Assembly: GCF_014836765.1 (NCBI RefSeq)
Contig: NZ_JACSQG010000006.1
Coordinates: 62,001 to 126,000, forward strand
Direction of reading: 5' to 3'
From: Serpens gallinarum
GTDB taxonomy: Bacteria; Pseudomonadota; Gammaproteobacteria; Pseudomonadales; Pseudomonadaceae
DNA: 64,000 nt
The notes beneath the pieces were generated by a model. That model ran no database searches and had not been told where the DNA came from. It was given only the letters and a program-made list of their open reading frames with translations. Positions 39,778-49,240 of the stretch are shown here, in pieces. Positions within the stretch are counted from its first letter, which is position 1; each line of letters starts with the position of its first letter. A program made the translations under genes and the position numbers.

Positions 39778-40991
39778 TGAACAACCCGCACCAGCCTACC
39801 GCTCATTTTCTGCGCGACACCTCGCTCTCTGCCATCGTCGCTGGCTTTATCGCCATGCTCACTGGCTACACCAGTTCGCTGGTGCTGATGTTTCAGGCCG
39901 GCCAGGCCGCCGGGCTCAGCAGCGGACAGATTTCATCCTGGATCTGGGCGCTGTCAATCGGCATGGCCATCACCTGCATCGGCTTGTCGCTGCGCTACCG
40001 CGCGCCGGTGATGATCGCCTGGTCTACCCCCGGCGCTGCCCTGTTGATCAGCAGCCTGCCAGGCGTGCCCTACGGCGAGGCCATCGGCGCCTATATCCTC
40101 GCCTCGGGGTTGATTGTGCTGTGCGGCCTGACCGGCAGCTTCGACCGCATCATGCGGCACATTCCCGCCTCGCTCGCCGCCGCGCTGCTGGCGGGCGTAC
40201 TGTTCAAGATCGGCCTGGAAATCGGCGTCGCCGCCGAACAGCAGCCGCTGCTGGTAATCGCCATGCTCGCAGCCTATCTGCTGGGCAAACGCCTGCTGCC
40301 CCGCTATGCAGTGCTCGCCGCCCTGCTGGTGGGTTGTTCACTGGCAGGCGTATTCGGCCTGCTGGACTTCCGCGGTTTCGAATTGCAGCTGGCGATCCCG
40401 GAATGGACCACGCCCGCATTCTCCGTCTCGGCCGCTATCAGCATCGGGATTCCATTGTTCATCGTCGCCATGACCGCGCAAAATCTGCCGGGCATGGTCG
40501 TGTTGCGCGCCAACGGCTATGACGTACCGGCCTCACCACTGCTCACGGTCAGTGGCCTAATGTCCGTGCTGCTCGCGCCGTTCGGTTCCCACGGCATCCA
40601 CATGGCTGCCATCAGTGCGGCGATCTGCGCCGGACCCGAAGCCCACGAAGACCCGAACAAGCGTTACACCGCAGCGGTGTGGTGCGGAGTGTTCTATGGC
40701 ATCGCCGGCATCTTCGGCGCCACCCTCGCTGCCCTGTTCGCCGCCCTGCCCAAAGCGCTAATCCTGTCCATTGCCGCCCTGGCGCTGTTCGCCTCGATCA
40801 TTGGCGGCCTCACCCAGGCCATGAGCGAACCTCGGGAACGTGAGGCCGCGCTGGTCACCTTCCTGGTTACCGCTTCAGGCATGTCCCTGTTTTCCGTCGG
40901 CTCGGCATTCTGGGGCATCGTCGCCGGCCTGCTGACGCTGGTAATTCTCACCGCAGGCAGCCGACGCACATCAAAACCCAAAGGTCATTAA
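39777..40991 (+). CDS. benE: BenE-family benzoate/H+ symporter
   Basis: This 404-residue inner-membrane carrier of the BenE family has about 12 hydrophobic segments. Family features include AIVAGFIAMLTGYTSSLVLMFQAG, VMIAWSTPGAALL and FIVAMTAQNLPGMVVLRANGYDVP followed by APFGSHGIHMAAISAAICAG. It would import benzoate or a related aromatic acid. ATG at 39777 lies behind GGGA; a TTG five codons upstream is less likely. It is probably co-transcribed with the MarR gene. No ben oxygenase genes are nearby. Confidence 0.9.
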   Translation: MNNPHQPTAHFLRDTSLSAIVAGFIAMLTGYTSSLVLMFQAGQAAGLSSGQISSWIWALSIGMAITCIGLSLRYRAPVMIAWSTPGAALLISSLPGVPYGEAIGAYILASGLIVLCGLTGSFDRIMRHIPASLAAALLAGVLFKIGLEIGVAAEQQPLLVIAMLAAYLLGKRLLPRYAVLAALLVGCSLAGVFGLLDFRGFELQLAIPEWTTPAFSVSAAISIGIPLFIVAMTAQNLPGMVVLRANGYDVPASPLLTVSGLMSVLLAPFGSHGIHMAAISAAICAGPEAHEDPNKRYTAAVWCGVFYGIAGIFGATLAALFAALPKALILSIAALALFASIIGGLTQAMSEPREREAALVTFLVTASGMSLFSVGSAFWGIVAGLLTLVILTAGSRRTSKPKGH

Positions 40992-41020
40992 CTGATCGAG
41001 AAGACGGTTTGAGCGGGAGA

Positions 41021-41251
41021 TCAGCCCAACCTGCTCACACGTTCCACGTCATCCCTGACCAGCCGCAAGATGTCGGCATCATGGTTGAGATGATGGATAA
41101 CGCTCAGCAAACGCTGGCGCATGAGGTCGTCGGAAATCTTCTCGGCAGCCCGCATAATTTCAAGCGCGGCCGATTCATTGTGACAGGCCACCGAATCGAG
41201 CGTCCGGTGCAGTTTTTTCAAGGCGCGGTCCATGTGCGTACCATCGTCCAA
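41021..41251 (-). CDS. Small hypothetical protein
   Basis: This frame encodes up to 76 residues from TTG 41251, or 70 from ATG 41233. The predicted protein is mostly helical and charged (MDRALKKLHRTLDSVACHNESA, RQRLLSVIHHLNHDADILRL). I do not recognise it. No strong ribosome site precedes either start. It fills the gap between the convergent BenE gene and the sirtuin gene. Confidence 0.4.
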   Translation of the reverse strand: MDDGTHMDRALKKLHRTLDSVACHNESAALEIMRAAEKISDDLMRQRLLSVIHHLNHDADILRLVRDDVERVSRLG

Positions 41252-41379
41252 TGAATGACGATCGAAGGATAACAGCCATTTGCGCTTAGTTTTTCGGCCC
41301 CACTGATTTCAGATCGGCGGCATTAAAAGCAAGGTAGCCAGTCGTACCCTGCCCCGCCTTCTCAACCTGGAGCGCAGGG

Positions 41380-42174
41380 TTACTCGGCTCCCACTGGGTC
41401 GGTAAAAGCCTGCCGCAACAACACTGGCAGCAGCTCGCCTGCCGGCCCGACCAGGCTGATTTCACGCGCATGCTGGCTGGCAACAGGTTGCCGGTTGATA
41501 TGCACCACCGTCGCACCATGCTCCAGAGCCAGGTGCGGAATTTGAGCCGCCGGCTGCACCACACCGGAAGTGCCGATCGAGAGCAGGCAATCGCAATCGC
41601 GTGCTGCAGCGAAAGCCTGACGCAGGGTAGTTTCGGGCAGCATCTCGCTAAACCAGACCACGCCGGGCCGCACCTTGCCATGGCAATGCAGGCAACGGGG
41701 CGGCTCGATGCGGCGCCCCTCCTCGGGCTCGACTGGCATGTCCACCAGCCCGACATAAGGCCGGGCGCACGCGAAACAACGTGGCGCATGCAAGCTGCCG
41801 TGCACATGAATTACCTGCGTGCTGCCAGCCCGCTCATGCAGGTCATCGACGTTCTGGGTGATCAGCGAGAGCTTCGGCACCCGCCGCGCCAGCTCAACAA
41901 TGGCCCGATGCGCTGCATTCGGTTGCGCCTGCAAAACCTTCATGCGCCGCCACTCGTACCAGCCCCAGACCAACGCCGGATCATGGCGAAACGCCTGGGG
42001 CGTGGCCAGCTCGGCTGGATCGAAGCGCTCCCACAACCCGCTCAATGCATCGCGAAACGTGGGAATGTCGCTTTCCGCCGAAACGCCGGCACCGGTGAAG
42101 ACCACTACGTGGCTTGCAGACTGAAGCGATGCCAAGGCTTCGACTGGAAAGGTGAAAGCATCGTTTGTGTTCAC
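41380..42174 (-). CDS. cobB: NAD-dependent protein deacylase (sirtuin)
   Basis: This 264-residue sirtuin removes acyl groups from lysines with NAD. Motifs are VVFTGAGVSAESDIPTFR, TQNVDDLHERAG, the catalytic His in VIHVHGSL, zinc cysteines CFAC and CLHC, and GVVWFSEMLPE. The Tyr and Arg in WGWYEWRR match the class III pair used for succinyl or malonyl lysine. The reading frame ends at 41380; a shorter overlapping frame is not used. The neighbours give no hint of a special target. Confidence 0.93.
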   Translation of the reverse strand: MNTNDAFTFPVEALASLQSASHVVVFTGAGVSAESDIPTFRDALSGLWERFDPAELATPQAFRHDPALVWGWYEWRRMKVLQAQPNAAHRAIVELARRVPKLSLITQNVDDLHERAGSTQVIHVHGSLHAPRCFACARPYVGLVDMPVEPEEGRRIEPPRCLHCHGKVRPGVVWFSEMLPETTLRQAFAAARDCDCLLSIGTSGVVQPAAQIPHLALEHGATVVHINRQPVASQHAREISLVGPAGELLPVLLRQAFTDPVGAE

Positions 42175-42400
42175 AGAGTGTCACCTGCATGTTGGGACGG
42201 GCTGTCTTTCCAAAAACCGAACCCTATCCCATCAACGCCCGTGCTGCTGCCCGAATCTTTCCAAACGGAACGCTGGGGAGACTCGAGCATGCTCAACACC
42301 TCTACCGCAACGTGGCGCTGGACGACGTCTGCTGCTGTCGATACCGCCGATGGGATTATCGACCAGGCGTTAATGCAGGGATTTGTTGGTCATCCCTTGC

Positions 42401-43579
42401 TTAAATGCGCGCCAGTGCTTGGGCCAGGTCGTCGCGCAGGTCTTCGACAGCTTCAACACCCACTGACAACCGCACCAACGCATCGCCGATGCCGAGCTGC
42501 GCGCGGGTTTCTGCGGGGATGCTGGCGTGGGTCATGATCGCTGGATGTTCGATCAGGCTTTCCACCCCGCCCAGGCTCTCGGCCAAGGCGAAGACCTGCA
42601 CACTTTCGAGGAAGCGCTTGGCGCCAGCCAGATCGCTGTTCAGGTCAAGGGAAATCATCCCGCCGAATCCGCGCATCTGCCGCCGCGCCAGTTCGTGCTG
42701 CGGGTGCGACGGCAAGCCCGGATAATAGACGCGCGCAACCTGCGGCTGAGCCGCGAGCCATTGCGCCAACTCCAGCGCATTGCTGCAATGGCGTTCCATG
42801 CGCAGTGCCAGGGTCTTAACGCCGCGCAAAGTGAGGAAAGCGTCGAACGGTCCGGCGATAGCGCCCACCGAGTTCTGCAGAAAGCCCAGGCGCTCGGCCA
42901 GTTCTGCATTCTGCCCGACCACCGCGATACCACCGATCACGTCAGAGTGGCCATTCAGATACTTGGTTGTCGAGTGCAGCACGATGTCGAAGCCCAACTC
43001 CAGCGGGCGCTGTATCCAAGGACTGGCAAAGGTGTTGTCGGCCACACTGATGATTCCTCGCTCGCGACAGGAGCGCGCGACGGCGGCGAGGTCAGTGAGG
43101 CGCAGCAAAGGATTGCTCGGCGTCTCTACCCAGACCATCCGCGTGTCTTCCTGCAGCGCCGCTTCGAACGCCGCCAGGTCAGCCAGGTCGACGAAGCTGA
43201 AACGATGCCCGGCGCTGCGCCGGCGCACGCGCTCGAACAGTCGGAAAGTACCGCCGTATAGGTCATTGCCGGAGACAATGTGCGCGCCAGCGTCGAGTAG
43301 TTCGAGCACGGTGGAGACCGCCGCCAGCCCGGAGGCGAAGGCGAAAGCCTGGGTACCGCCCTCCAGGTTCGCCACGCAACGCTCCAGTGCCCAGCGCGTG
43401 GGGTTGTGCGAACGCCCGTAGTCGAGGCCCTTGTGCACACCGGGGCTCTGCTGCGCATAGGTGGAGTTGGCGTAAATCGGCGGCATCAATGCCCCGGTGG
43501 AAGGGTCCGGCGCCTGTCCAGCATGGATTACTCGGGTGGCGAAGGCGCGTGGCGCGGCGATTTCATCGTGCTGGCTCAT
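42401..43579 (-). CDS. Cystathionine gamma-lyase / Cys-Met metabolism PLP enzyme
   Basis: This 392-residue enzyme belongs to the Cys/Met-metabolism PLP family. Visible are FATRVIHAGQAPDPSTGALMPPIY, the tetramer segment DYGRSHNPTRWALE, FASGLAAVSTVLELL and the PLP lysine in VLHSTTKYLNGHSDVIGG. Placed directly after a cystathionine beta-synthase (4-bp overlap), it most likely cleaves cystathionine to cysteine (reverse transsulfuration); gamma-synthase or beta-lyase activity cannot be excluded by sequence alone. Confidence 0.9.
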   Translation of the reverse strand: MSQHDEIAAPRAFATRVIHAGQAPDPSTGALMPPIYANSTYAQQSPGVHKGLDYGRSHNPTRWALERCVANLEGGTQAFAFASGLAAVSTVLELLDAGAHIVSGNDLYGGTFRLFERVRRRSAGHRFSFVDLADLAAFEAALQEDTRMVWVETPSNPLLRLTDLAAVARSCRERGIISVADNTFASPWIQRPLELGFDIVLHSTTKYLNGHSDVIGGIAVVGQNAELAERLGFLQNSVGAIAGPFDAFLTLRGVKTLALRMERHCSNALELAQWLAAQPQVARVYYPGLPSHPQHELARRQMRGFGGMISLDLNSDLAGAKRFLESVQVFALAESLGGVESLIEHPAIMTHASIPAETRAQLGIGDALVRLSVGVEAVEDLRDDLAQALARI

Positions 43580-44952
43580 GGTAGTGACCTGCGTAAGTGA
43601 TTGAGCATGTCGACGCGGGTAATGATGCCGTGGAAGCCCGAAGCGTCTTTGATGATCGCCACCAGCCCACGGTCCAGCTCGGCCTGCAGTTCCGCCAGAC
43701 TGGCGCTGGGAGGCAGGGTCTCCAGCTTGACGGTCATCGCGCTGGCTACGTTCATATGGAAGTGCGAAGCGTCTTCGTGCACGCCAAGCAGGATATCGGA
43801 CTCGTCGATCACCCCGACCAGCCGCTGTCCGCCCACCAGCACCGGCAGTTGCGACACATCAGCCAGGCGCATGCGCTGGAAGGCGGTGAGCAGGGTGTCG
43901 TCCGGGCCTACGCTGATCACCCGGCCATCCTCGAAGCGCCGCGCAATCAAGTCGCGCAGATCGCCGTAGCGCTTGCGCGCAAGCAAGCCCTGATCGGTCA
44001 TCCACTGGTCGTTGTAGACCTTCGACAGGTAGCGGGTGCCGGTGTCGCAGACGAAGCTGACTACCCGCTTCGGTTCGGTTTGCTCGCGGCAGTAGCGCAG
44101 TGCCGCCGCCAGCAAAGTGCCGGTTGAAGAGCCGCCGAGAATGCCTTCGGCGCGCAGCAGTTGGCGGGCATGATCGAAGCTTTCCTCATCGCTAATGGAA
44201 TACGCCTGGCGCACGCTGGAAAAGTCGGCAATAGACGGAATGAAGTCCTCACCGATGCCCTCCACCGCCCAGGAGCCGGGCGTACCCAGGTTGCCGCTAC
44301 GGCTGTATTCGGCGACCACCGATCCGAGCGGGTCGGCCAGCACCATGGTCAGGTTTGGCTGCACGCGGCGAAAGAAGCGGGTCAACCCCGTCAGCGTGCC
44401 GGCCGAGCCGACGCCGACGACGATGGCATCCAGGTCATGCTGGGTCTGCGACCAGATCTCCGGAGCGGTGCTGCATTCGTGGGCCAAAGGGTTGGCCGGG
44501 TTATTGAACTGATCGGCGAAGAAGGCGTCGGGAATTTCCTGCGCCAGCCGCGCTGCAACATCCTGGTAGTAGTGGGGGTGGCCCTTGCCGACGTCGGAGC
44601 GGGTGATATGCACCTCGGCACCCATCGCCTTCAGGTGCAGGATTTTCTCGGTGGACATCTTGTCCGGCACCACCAACACCACCCGATAACCCTTGGCGCG
44701 GCCGACCAGGGCCAGGCCGAGGCCGGTGTTGCCGGCGGTGGCCTCGACGATGGTGCCGCCGGGTCGCAGGCGGCCGTCGCGCTCGGCCGCGTCAATCATC
44801 GCCAGACCGATGCGATCCTTGATTGAACCGCCGGGGTTTTGCGATTCGAGCTTGAGAAACAGCGTGCATGGGCCGGTATCCAAGCGGCTGACGCGCACCA
44901 GCGGCGTATTGCCGATTAGTTCGAGCACGGCGGGACGGGAGTCGTTCGGCAT
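43576..44952 (-). CDS. Cystathionine beta-synthase
   Basis: This 458-residue PLP enzyme joins serine and homocysteine into cystathionine. The catalytic domain shows LIGNTPLVRVSRL, the PLP lysine in NPGGSIKDRIG and EATAGNTGLGLALV with the phosphate-contact loop GVGSAGTLTGL. Residues from about 335 form two CBS domains (VGPDDTLLTAFQRM and LVGVIDESDILLGV, then MTVKLETLPPSASL). ATG at 44952 gives the canonical start. It overlaps the gamma-lyase gene, making a two-gene reverse transsulfuration operon. Confidence 0.94.
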   Translation of the reverse strand: MPNDSRPAVLELIGNTPLVRVSRLDTGPCTLFLKLESQNPGGSIKDRIGLAMIDAAERDGRLRPGGTIVEATAGNTGLGLALVGRAKGYRVVLVVPDKMSTEKILHLKAMGAEVHITRSDVGKGHPHYYQDVAARLAQEIPDAFFADQFNNPANPLAHECSTAPEIWSQTQHDLDAIVVGVGSAGTLTGLTRFFRRVQPNLTMVLADPLGSVVAEYSRSGNLGTPGSWAVEGIGEDFIPSIADFSSVRQAYSISDEESFDHARQLLRAEGILGGSSTGTLLAAALRYCREQTEPKRVVSFVCDTGTRYLSKVYNDQWMTDQGLLARKRYGDLRDLIARRFEDGRVISVGPDDTLLTAFQRMRLADVSQLPVLVGGQRLVGVIDESDILLGVHEDASHFHMNVASAMTVKLETLPPSASLAELQAELDRGLVAIIKDASGFHGIITRVDMLNHLRRSLP

Positions 44953-45447
44953 GTCGTCACCTCGCTGCGGTAAATCGCACTGGATGAACGGCAACCTGCA
45001 GCGAATCGTGGCGTGCCCGTCGCAGGAAATGCCTCACTTGGAACATAAGCAGTGAATACACAACCCGCAACCTGGGGGACCAGCCCTGCACACTCTGGCC
45101 CGCGTCGCGCTAGCGTCGACCCTACCGGCTGGCTCGATGTTTTTCGAAAAAGCCCCCACGGCTCCGGAGGCTGCGCGTCTCGAGCCCTTGACCCACCGGT
45201 TCAATACCCATTCGGCGTGGGACGCGCTGTCAGCCCACCGGCGATCAATTCTCCCGCTGGCTGGCCTACGTTGACTGTGAGCCCCACATAACTGCGAGGT
45301 GCACACACAATTACCGGGTGTCGAGCGAGCGTTCGGCAACGTGCGATAAGTAGGACTTCTCGCAGCCAGACAGCAGAGCGCCCTGCTGAGCAGGGCGCCG
45401 TTTCACTTCAAGTCGACCATCGTGGTGCGCCGTGGGGCGCACTTGCA
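44953..45447. other. Intergenic region without a supportable gene
   Basis: About 495 bp between the cystathionine beta-synthase start and the nitroreductase stop. Open frames here lack ribosome sites and look like GC-rich noise. A GCGCCCTGCT-G-AGCAGGGCGC stem at 45380-45400 could end the nitroreductase message. Confidence 0.6.
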
Positions 45448-46047
45448 TCAGGCGAAGGTCAGGAAGCGCTGCTCGTCGTCCATGAAGGTTTTCTCGCCAA
45501 AAGGCGCTTCATTGGAGCCGAACGGCATCTGCGCGCGCAGCTTCCAGGACGCAGGCACATTCCAGGCCTTGGCCGCGGCGTCATCCACCACCGGGTTGTA
45601 GTGCTGCAGGCTGGCGCCGATGCCGGCTTCGGCCAGGGCCGTCCACACGGCGAACTGTGCAATGCCGGACGCCTGTTCGGACCAGACCGGGAAGTTGTCG
45701 GCATACAGGGCAAATTGTTCCTGCAGCCCCTTCACCACGTTCTGATCTTCGAAAAACAGCACCGTGCCAACCCCGGCCGCAAAGCTGTCCAGCTTGGCTT
45801 CCGTGGCGGCAAACGTGTCTGCTGGAACCAGCGGGCGCAAGGCGTCCTTGGCCAGTTGCCAGAACTTCTCGCTTTGTTCGCCGAACAGGATGACCGCCCG
45901 CGAGCTTTGCGAGTTAAAGGAGGAAGGAGCCTGGCGCACGCCCTCCTTGATGAGCTCGGTGAGTTGTTCGATGCCCATATCCACGTTCTTGCCCAGGGCG
46001 TATTGGCTACGGCGCTTCTTGAAAATTTCGATGGCTTGATTCGACAT
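45448..46047 (-). CDS. Nitroreductase-family flavoprotein
   Basis: This 199-residue FMN enzyme of the nitroreductase family begins IEIFKKRRSQYALGKN and contains QAPSSFNSQSSRAVILFG (the FMN-binding segment) and GIGASLQHYNPVVDD. Such proteins reduce nitro groups, quinones or related compounds with NAD(P)H. It diverges from a LysR regulator at 46314 across 266 bp, which probably controls it. Confidence 0.9.
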   Translation of the reverse strand: MSNQAIEIFKKRRSQYALGKNVDMGIEQLTELIKEGVRQAPSSFNSQSSRAVILFGEQSEKFWQLAKDALRPLVPADTFAATEAKLDSFAAGVGTVLFFEDQNVVKGLQEQFALYADNFPVWSEQASGIAQFAVWTALAEAGIGASLQHYNPVVDDAAAKAWNVPASWKLRAQMPFGSNEAPFGEKTFMDDEQRFLTFA

Positions 46048-46265
46048 CTATTACTTCCTCATAGGTATATGAATTCATTCGGGCGCGTTGACTCGCCGAA
46101 TCATTCTGGGAATGGGACCGCCAGGTTGGCTTGCCAGAGACGCGGATGGGCGGAAACGTCCTGATTCCTCTGGGCCATTTCGATGGTGCCGGCACGCACT
46201 GGGTGAGGCGGAGGCATGAGACCGCACTGCTGAAGCGATGAACTGATGTTAATACGGCGGGTAAA

Positions 46266-46301
46266 AGGACGCTAGAGGGTGATAATCTGACGCAGCGTCC
46301 T
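46266..46301. promoter_or_regulatory. Inverted repeat just before the LysR gene
   Basis: AGGACGCT and AGCGTCCT (8 bp, 20 nt apart) end 12 bp before the LysR start. It may be an autoregulatory site or an mRNA hairpin. The nitroreductase promoter lies on the other side. Confidence 0.35.
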
Positions 46302-46313
46302 ATTAGGTGAACG

Positions 46314-47228
46314 ATGCCCATGCGAGACCTCAACGATCTCTACTATTTCGTGCAGGTGGTGGACCACGCCGGCTTCGCCCCGGCGGGCCGCGCCCTGGGG
46401 ATCCCCAAGTCCAAACTGAGCCGACGCATCGCATTACTGGAGGAGCGACTGGGTACGCGTCTTATCCAGCGCTCGACACGGCGCTTCATCGTCACCGAGG
46501 CGGGTCGAACCTACTACAACCACTGCAAGGCGATGCTGCTTGAAGCCGATGCCGCCGACGAAGCGATCGCCATGAACCAGGCCGAACCGCGAGGTATCGT
46601 CCGCGTGACCTGCCCAATCGCCCTGCTCGAATCCCGCGTGGGCGACATGCTGGCCGTCTACATGCTTCGATACCCCCGTGTAGAACTGCATGTGGAGGCC
46701 ACCGATCGACGTGTAGACGTGATCGGCGAAGGCGTCGACATCGCCATTCGCGTGCGTACGCCGCCGCTGGAGGACAGTGACCTGGTGCTGCGCGTGCTCG
46801 CTGAGCGTGGTCAATGCCTAGTGGCCAGCCCTGCTCTGCTCGAACGCCGCAGCCGCCTGCCGGCATCGCCAGCCGATCTGGCCGAGCTGCCCAGTATGGT
46901 GCTGCGCTCTCCGCAGAGTGAATACAGCTGGCACCTGCTAGGCCCCGAGGGGGCTCAGGCCACTATCCGCCACTCTCCGCGACTGGTCACGCGCAGCATG
47001 CCCGCCTTGCGCAAGGCAGCCATTCTGGGCGTTGGCGTCGTGCAACTGCCTCGGATGATGGTGCGCGACTGGCTGGCCAACGGCGAGCTGACCCATGTAC
47101 TGCCAGGCTGGGAGCCACAACGCGAGATCCTTCATGCTGTATACCCCTCGCGCCGAGGCCAACTGCCGTCGGTGCGCGCCCTGCTCGACTTCCTGGTCGC
47201 GGAGTTCCAGACGCTGGATGAGGATTGA
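46314..47228 (+). CDS. LysR-family transcriptional regulator
   Basis: This 304-residue LysR protein has the N-terminal helix-turn-helix (FVQVVDHAGFAPAGRALGIPKSKLSRRI) and a periplasmic-binding-protein-like effector domain from about residue 90 (GIVRVTCPIALLESRVG). It resembles the AaeR/DmlR-like subgroup with PKSKLSRRIALLE. It is divergent from a nitroreductase, its probable target; the inducer is unknown. ATG 46314 or 46320 starts it. Confidence 0.93.
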   Translation: MPMRDLNDLYYFVQVVDHAGFAPAGRALGIPKSKLSRRIALLEERLGTRLIQRSTRRFIVTEAGRTYYNHCKAMLLEADAADEAIAMNQAEPRGIVRVTCPIALLESRVGDMLAVYMLRYPRVELHVEATDRRVDVIGEGVDIAIRVRTPPLEDSDLVLRVLAERGQCLVASPALLERRSRLPASPADLAELPSMVLRSPQSEYSWHLLGPEGAQATIRHSPRLVTRSMPALRKAAILGVGVVQLPRMMVRDWLANGELTHVLPGWEPQREILHAVYPSRRGQLPSVRALLDFLVAEFQTLDED

Positions 47229-47290
47229 GTAACCGGCGGCGCGGCGCGGCCCGCCCGCACTTACTTCGACACTTGGTCGACCTGAAAACG

Positions 47291-47327
47291 AAAAAGCCCC
47301 TGAAACTTCAAAAGCTTCAGGGGGCTT
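47291..47327 (+). terminator. Terminator after the LysR gene
   Basis: AAAGCCCCTGAA and TTCAGGGGGCTTT form a long stem with a short loop about 65 bp after the stop. It marks the left side of the integrase region. Confidence 0.8.
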
Positions 47328-47484
47328 TAACGTGCAATATGGCGGGAAGATAGTCCGCCTTTTTCGCTTCCAGCCATCACTACCAAAATCTACAAAAACC
47401 GCCTTGAAGCCTAGAGATAACGGGGGTCGTGACCTAACCTCATCCACAAAGCGCCAGCGAGGCACAACGAAAGCCAGCTGCAAA

Positions 47485-47533
47485 GGTGTGGGTCAGGGTG
47501 TGGGTCAGAACGATGTCCAAGGGTGTGGGTTAG
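47485..47533 (+). repeat. Three 12-bp direct repeats before the integrase
   Basis: GGTGTGGGTCAG occurs at 47485-47496 and again immediately at 47497-47508; GGTGTGGGTTAG follows at 47522-47533, one base different. They lie 10-58 bp before the integrase start and fit arm-type binding sites of a tyrosine recombinase. The flank 47229-47484 holds only the terminator and no gene or tRNA. Confidence 0.7.
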
Positions 47534-47542
47534 GGGGAGTGA

Positions 47543-48826
47543 ATGCGCAAATTGACCGTTCGCACAATCGAGAGTCTGGTGAAGGCACGCATCCCCGGAT
47601 TGACCGGCGACGGAGAAGGCTTGTACTTCCAGATCAGCAAGACAGGCGGCACAAGTTGGGTTTATCGCTACAAGATCGCCGGCAAGGCTCGCACGATGGG
47701 CCTGGGTCGCTACCCAGAAACCGGCCTGGCGCAAGCACGCGAGAAAGCAGCCGAAGCACGCAAGGCATCCAAGGTCGGCGTAGACCCGCTGGCGGCCCGT
47801 GATGCCGAACGCGAGCGCCAGCAGGTCGAGGCTGAACGTGAACAGCTACGAATCGTGGAGGAGCGCGCAGCGATGGAGCGCGCCAAGCTGCGAGACATCA
47901 ACTTCAAGACCGTGGCCGCCGACTATATAGCAGTACACCGTGCCGGCTGGAAGAACGCCAAACATGTGCAGCAGTGGGAAAATACCCTTGCCACTTATGC
48001 CGAGCCGATTATTGGCCACCTGCCCACATATGAAGTTACCACTGAACATCTTCTGGAAATCCTGCAACCAATCTGGGCAGAGAAAACCGAAACCGCCAAT
48101 CGTGTGAGAAACCGGATCGAACTGATCCTGGACGCAGCCAAGGCACGCCGCCTGCGCGACGGAGAGAACCCGGCACGCTGGCGCGGGCACTTGGACAAGC
48201 TGCTGCCCAAACGGTCGAAGATTCAGCCCGTCGTGCACCACACCGCCCTACCCTGGCCTGAACTACCCGCATTTATGGCCGAGCTGACCAAGTATGACGC
48301 GCCGTCTTATAAAGCCATACGCCTGACCATTCTTACCGCCTGCCGTACATCTGAGGTTCTGAATGCGACCTGGGAAGAAGTCGATCTTCAGGCTCGAGCC
48401 TGGACAATTGCCACCAGTCGGATGAAAGCTGGCAAGGAACACCGCGTACCGCTGTCTGATGCAGCCCTTGATGTGCTGGCAAGTCTGCAGCGTATCGAGG
48501 GCAGCCCGTACTTGTTCCCCGGGCAGCGCCCTGGCCGCCCCCTATCGAATCTGGCCATGCTGATGACGTTGCGCCGCATGGGGCGCGGCGATCTGACCAT
48601 GCACGGCTTCCGCTCAACCTTTCGCGACTGGGCGGCCGAGAACACCCACTACCCGCGCGAAGTATGCGAGCTTGCGCTTGCGCATACGGTCGCCACGGGT
48701 ACTGAAGCCGCTTACTGGCGCGGCGATGTCTTTGAAAAACGCCGCGCCCTTATGGCCGACTGGGCTGCCTACGCTACCACCGCGCCAACAACAAAGATCA
48801 TTCAAGGCGATTTCAAGCGCGCATGA
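47543..48826 (+). CDS. Tyrosine-recombinase integrase (P4-like, DUF4102 N-terminus)
   Basis: This 427-residue site-specific recombinase of integrative elements has an arm-binding DUF4102 domain (GEGLYFQISKTGGTSWVYRYKIAGKARTMGLGRYPE), a core-binding domain, and a catalytic domain with all active residues visible: Arg in LTACRTSEVLN, His-x-x-Arg in MHGFRSTFRDWA, His in LAHTVATGTEAAYWRGD and the Tyr nucleophile in that last segment. The gene appears intact. Short direct repeats precede it. No tRNA target is visible next to it. Confidence 0.95.
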   Translation: MRKLTVRTIESLVKARIPGLTGDGEGLYFQISKTGGTSWVYRYKIAGKARTMGLGRYPETGLAQAREKAAEARKASKVGVDPLAARDAERERQQVEAEREQLRIVEERAAMERAKLRDINFKTVAADYIAVHRAGWKNAKHVQQWENTLATYAEPIIGHLPTYEVTTEHLLEILQPIWAEKTETANRVRNRIELILDAAKARRLRDGENPARWRGHLDKLLPKRSKIQPVVHHTALPWPELPAFMAELTKYDAPSYKAIRLTILTACRTSEVLNATWEEVDLQARAWTIATSRMKAGKEHRVPLSDAALDVLASLQRIEGSPYLFPGQRPGRPLSNLAMLMTLRRMGRGDLTMHGFRSTFRDWAAENTHYPREVCELALAHTVATGTEAAYWRGDVFEKRRALMADWAAYATTAPTTKIIQGDFKRA

Positions 48827-49112
48827 ACCGACTGTTATGACGTGCATTGCTTGCCCCTTCGGCCATCCACTGCTTTAGTCCCTCAGGCAAGCCGCTGTCG
48901 TCGACAGCACCCAGGTAGCCCGAACCTTCAAGGCTACGCCGCGTTGCGGTGGTTCAACCCAAGTGCGCACAGCGTCCGGCAGCGCGCACGATTGCCGTCC
49001 CCGGCAATGGATGCCCGCCTCCTCATTCATGCTCAGGCAGTTCGAGCGAGTCATTACACCTGCAGCAGTCTTCCTCCCTGCCCGTGTACGTTTTGGGGGT
49101 TGCGACAGCTAA

Positions 49113-49147
49113 CGCCCGTCTCTGTAGCCCTAACACAGAGACGGGCG
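49113..49147. repeat. 13-bp perfect hairpin in the island
   Basis: CGCCCGTCTCTGT and ACAGAGACGGGCG flank a 9-nt loop AGCCCTAAC. No T run follows on either side, so it is not a plain terminator. It could be a structured RNA, an origin-type structure or a recombination site. Confidence 0.6.
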
Positions 49148-49240
49148 CGAAAACAGCTCCACAGCCCAGGCCCTACACGCATTACGGGCATTCCCCCTGC
49201 GACAATCCACGTGACAAACGTGGCTCTGCCGCCCCACAAC

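Noticed and set aside
41286-41807. A 173-codon frame overlapping the sirtuin gene
   Set aside because: It is an out-of-phase frame on the same strand; the sirtuin frame at 41380-42174 carries all catalytic and zinc motifs.
45052-45291. A 79-codon frame in the gap before the nitroreductase
   Set aside because: Pro/Ser/Gly-rich noise without ribosome site or motif.
47336-47360. Possible tRNA fragment (GCGGGAAGATAG...) as integrase attachment site
   Set aside because: No T arm, anticodon arm or pairing acceptor strand could be drawn; the resemblance to a tRNA end is superficial.
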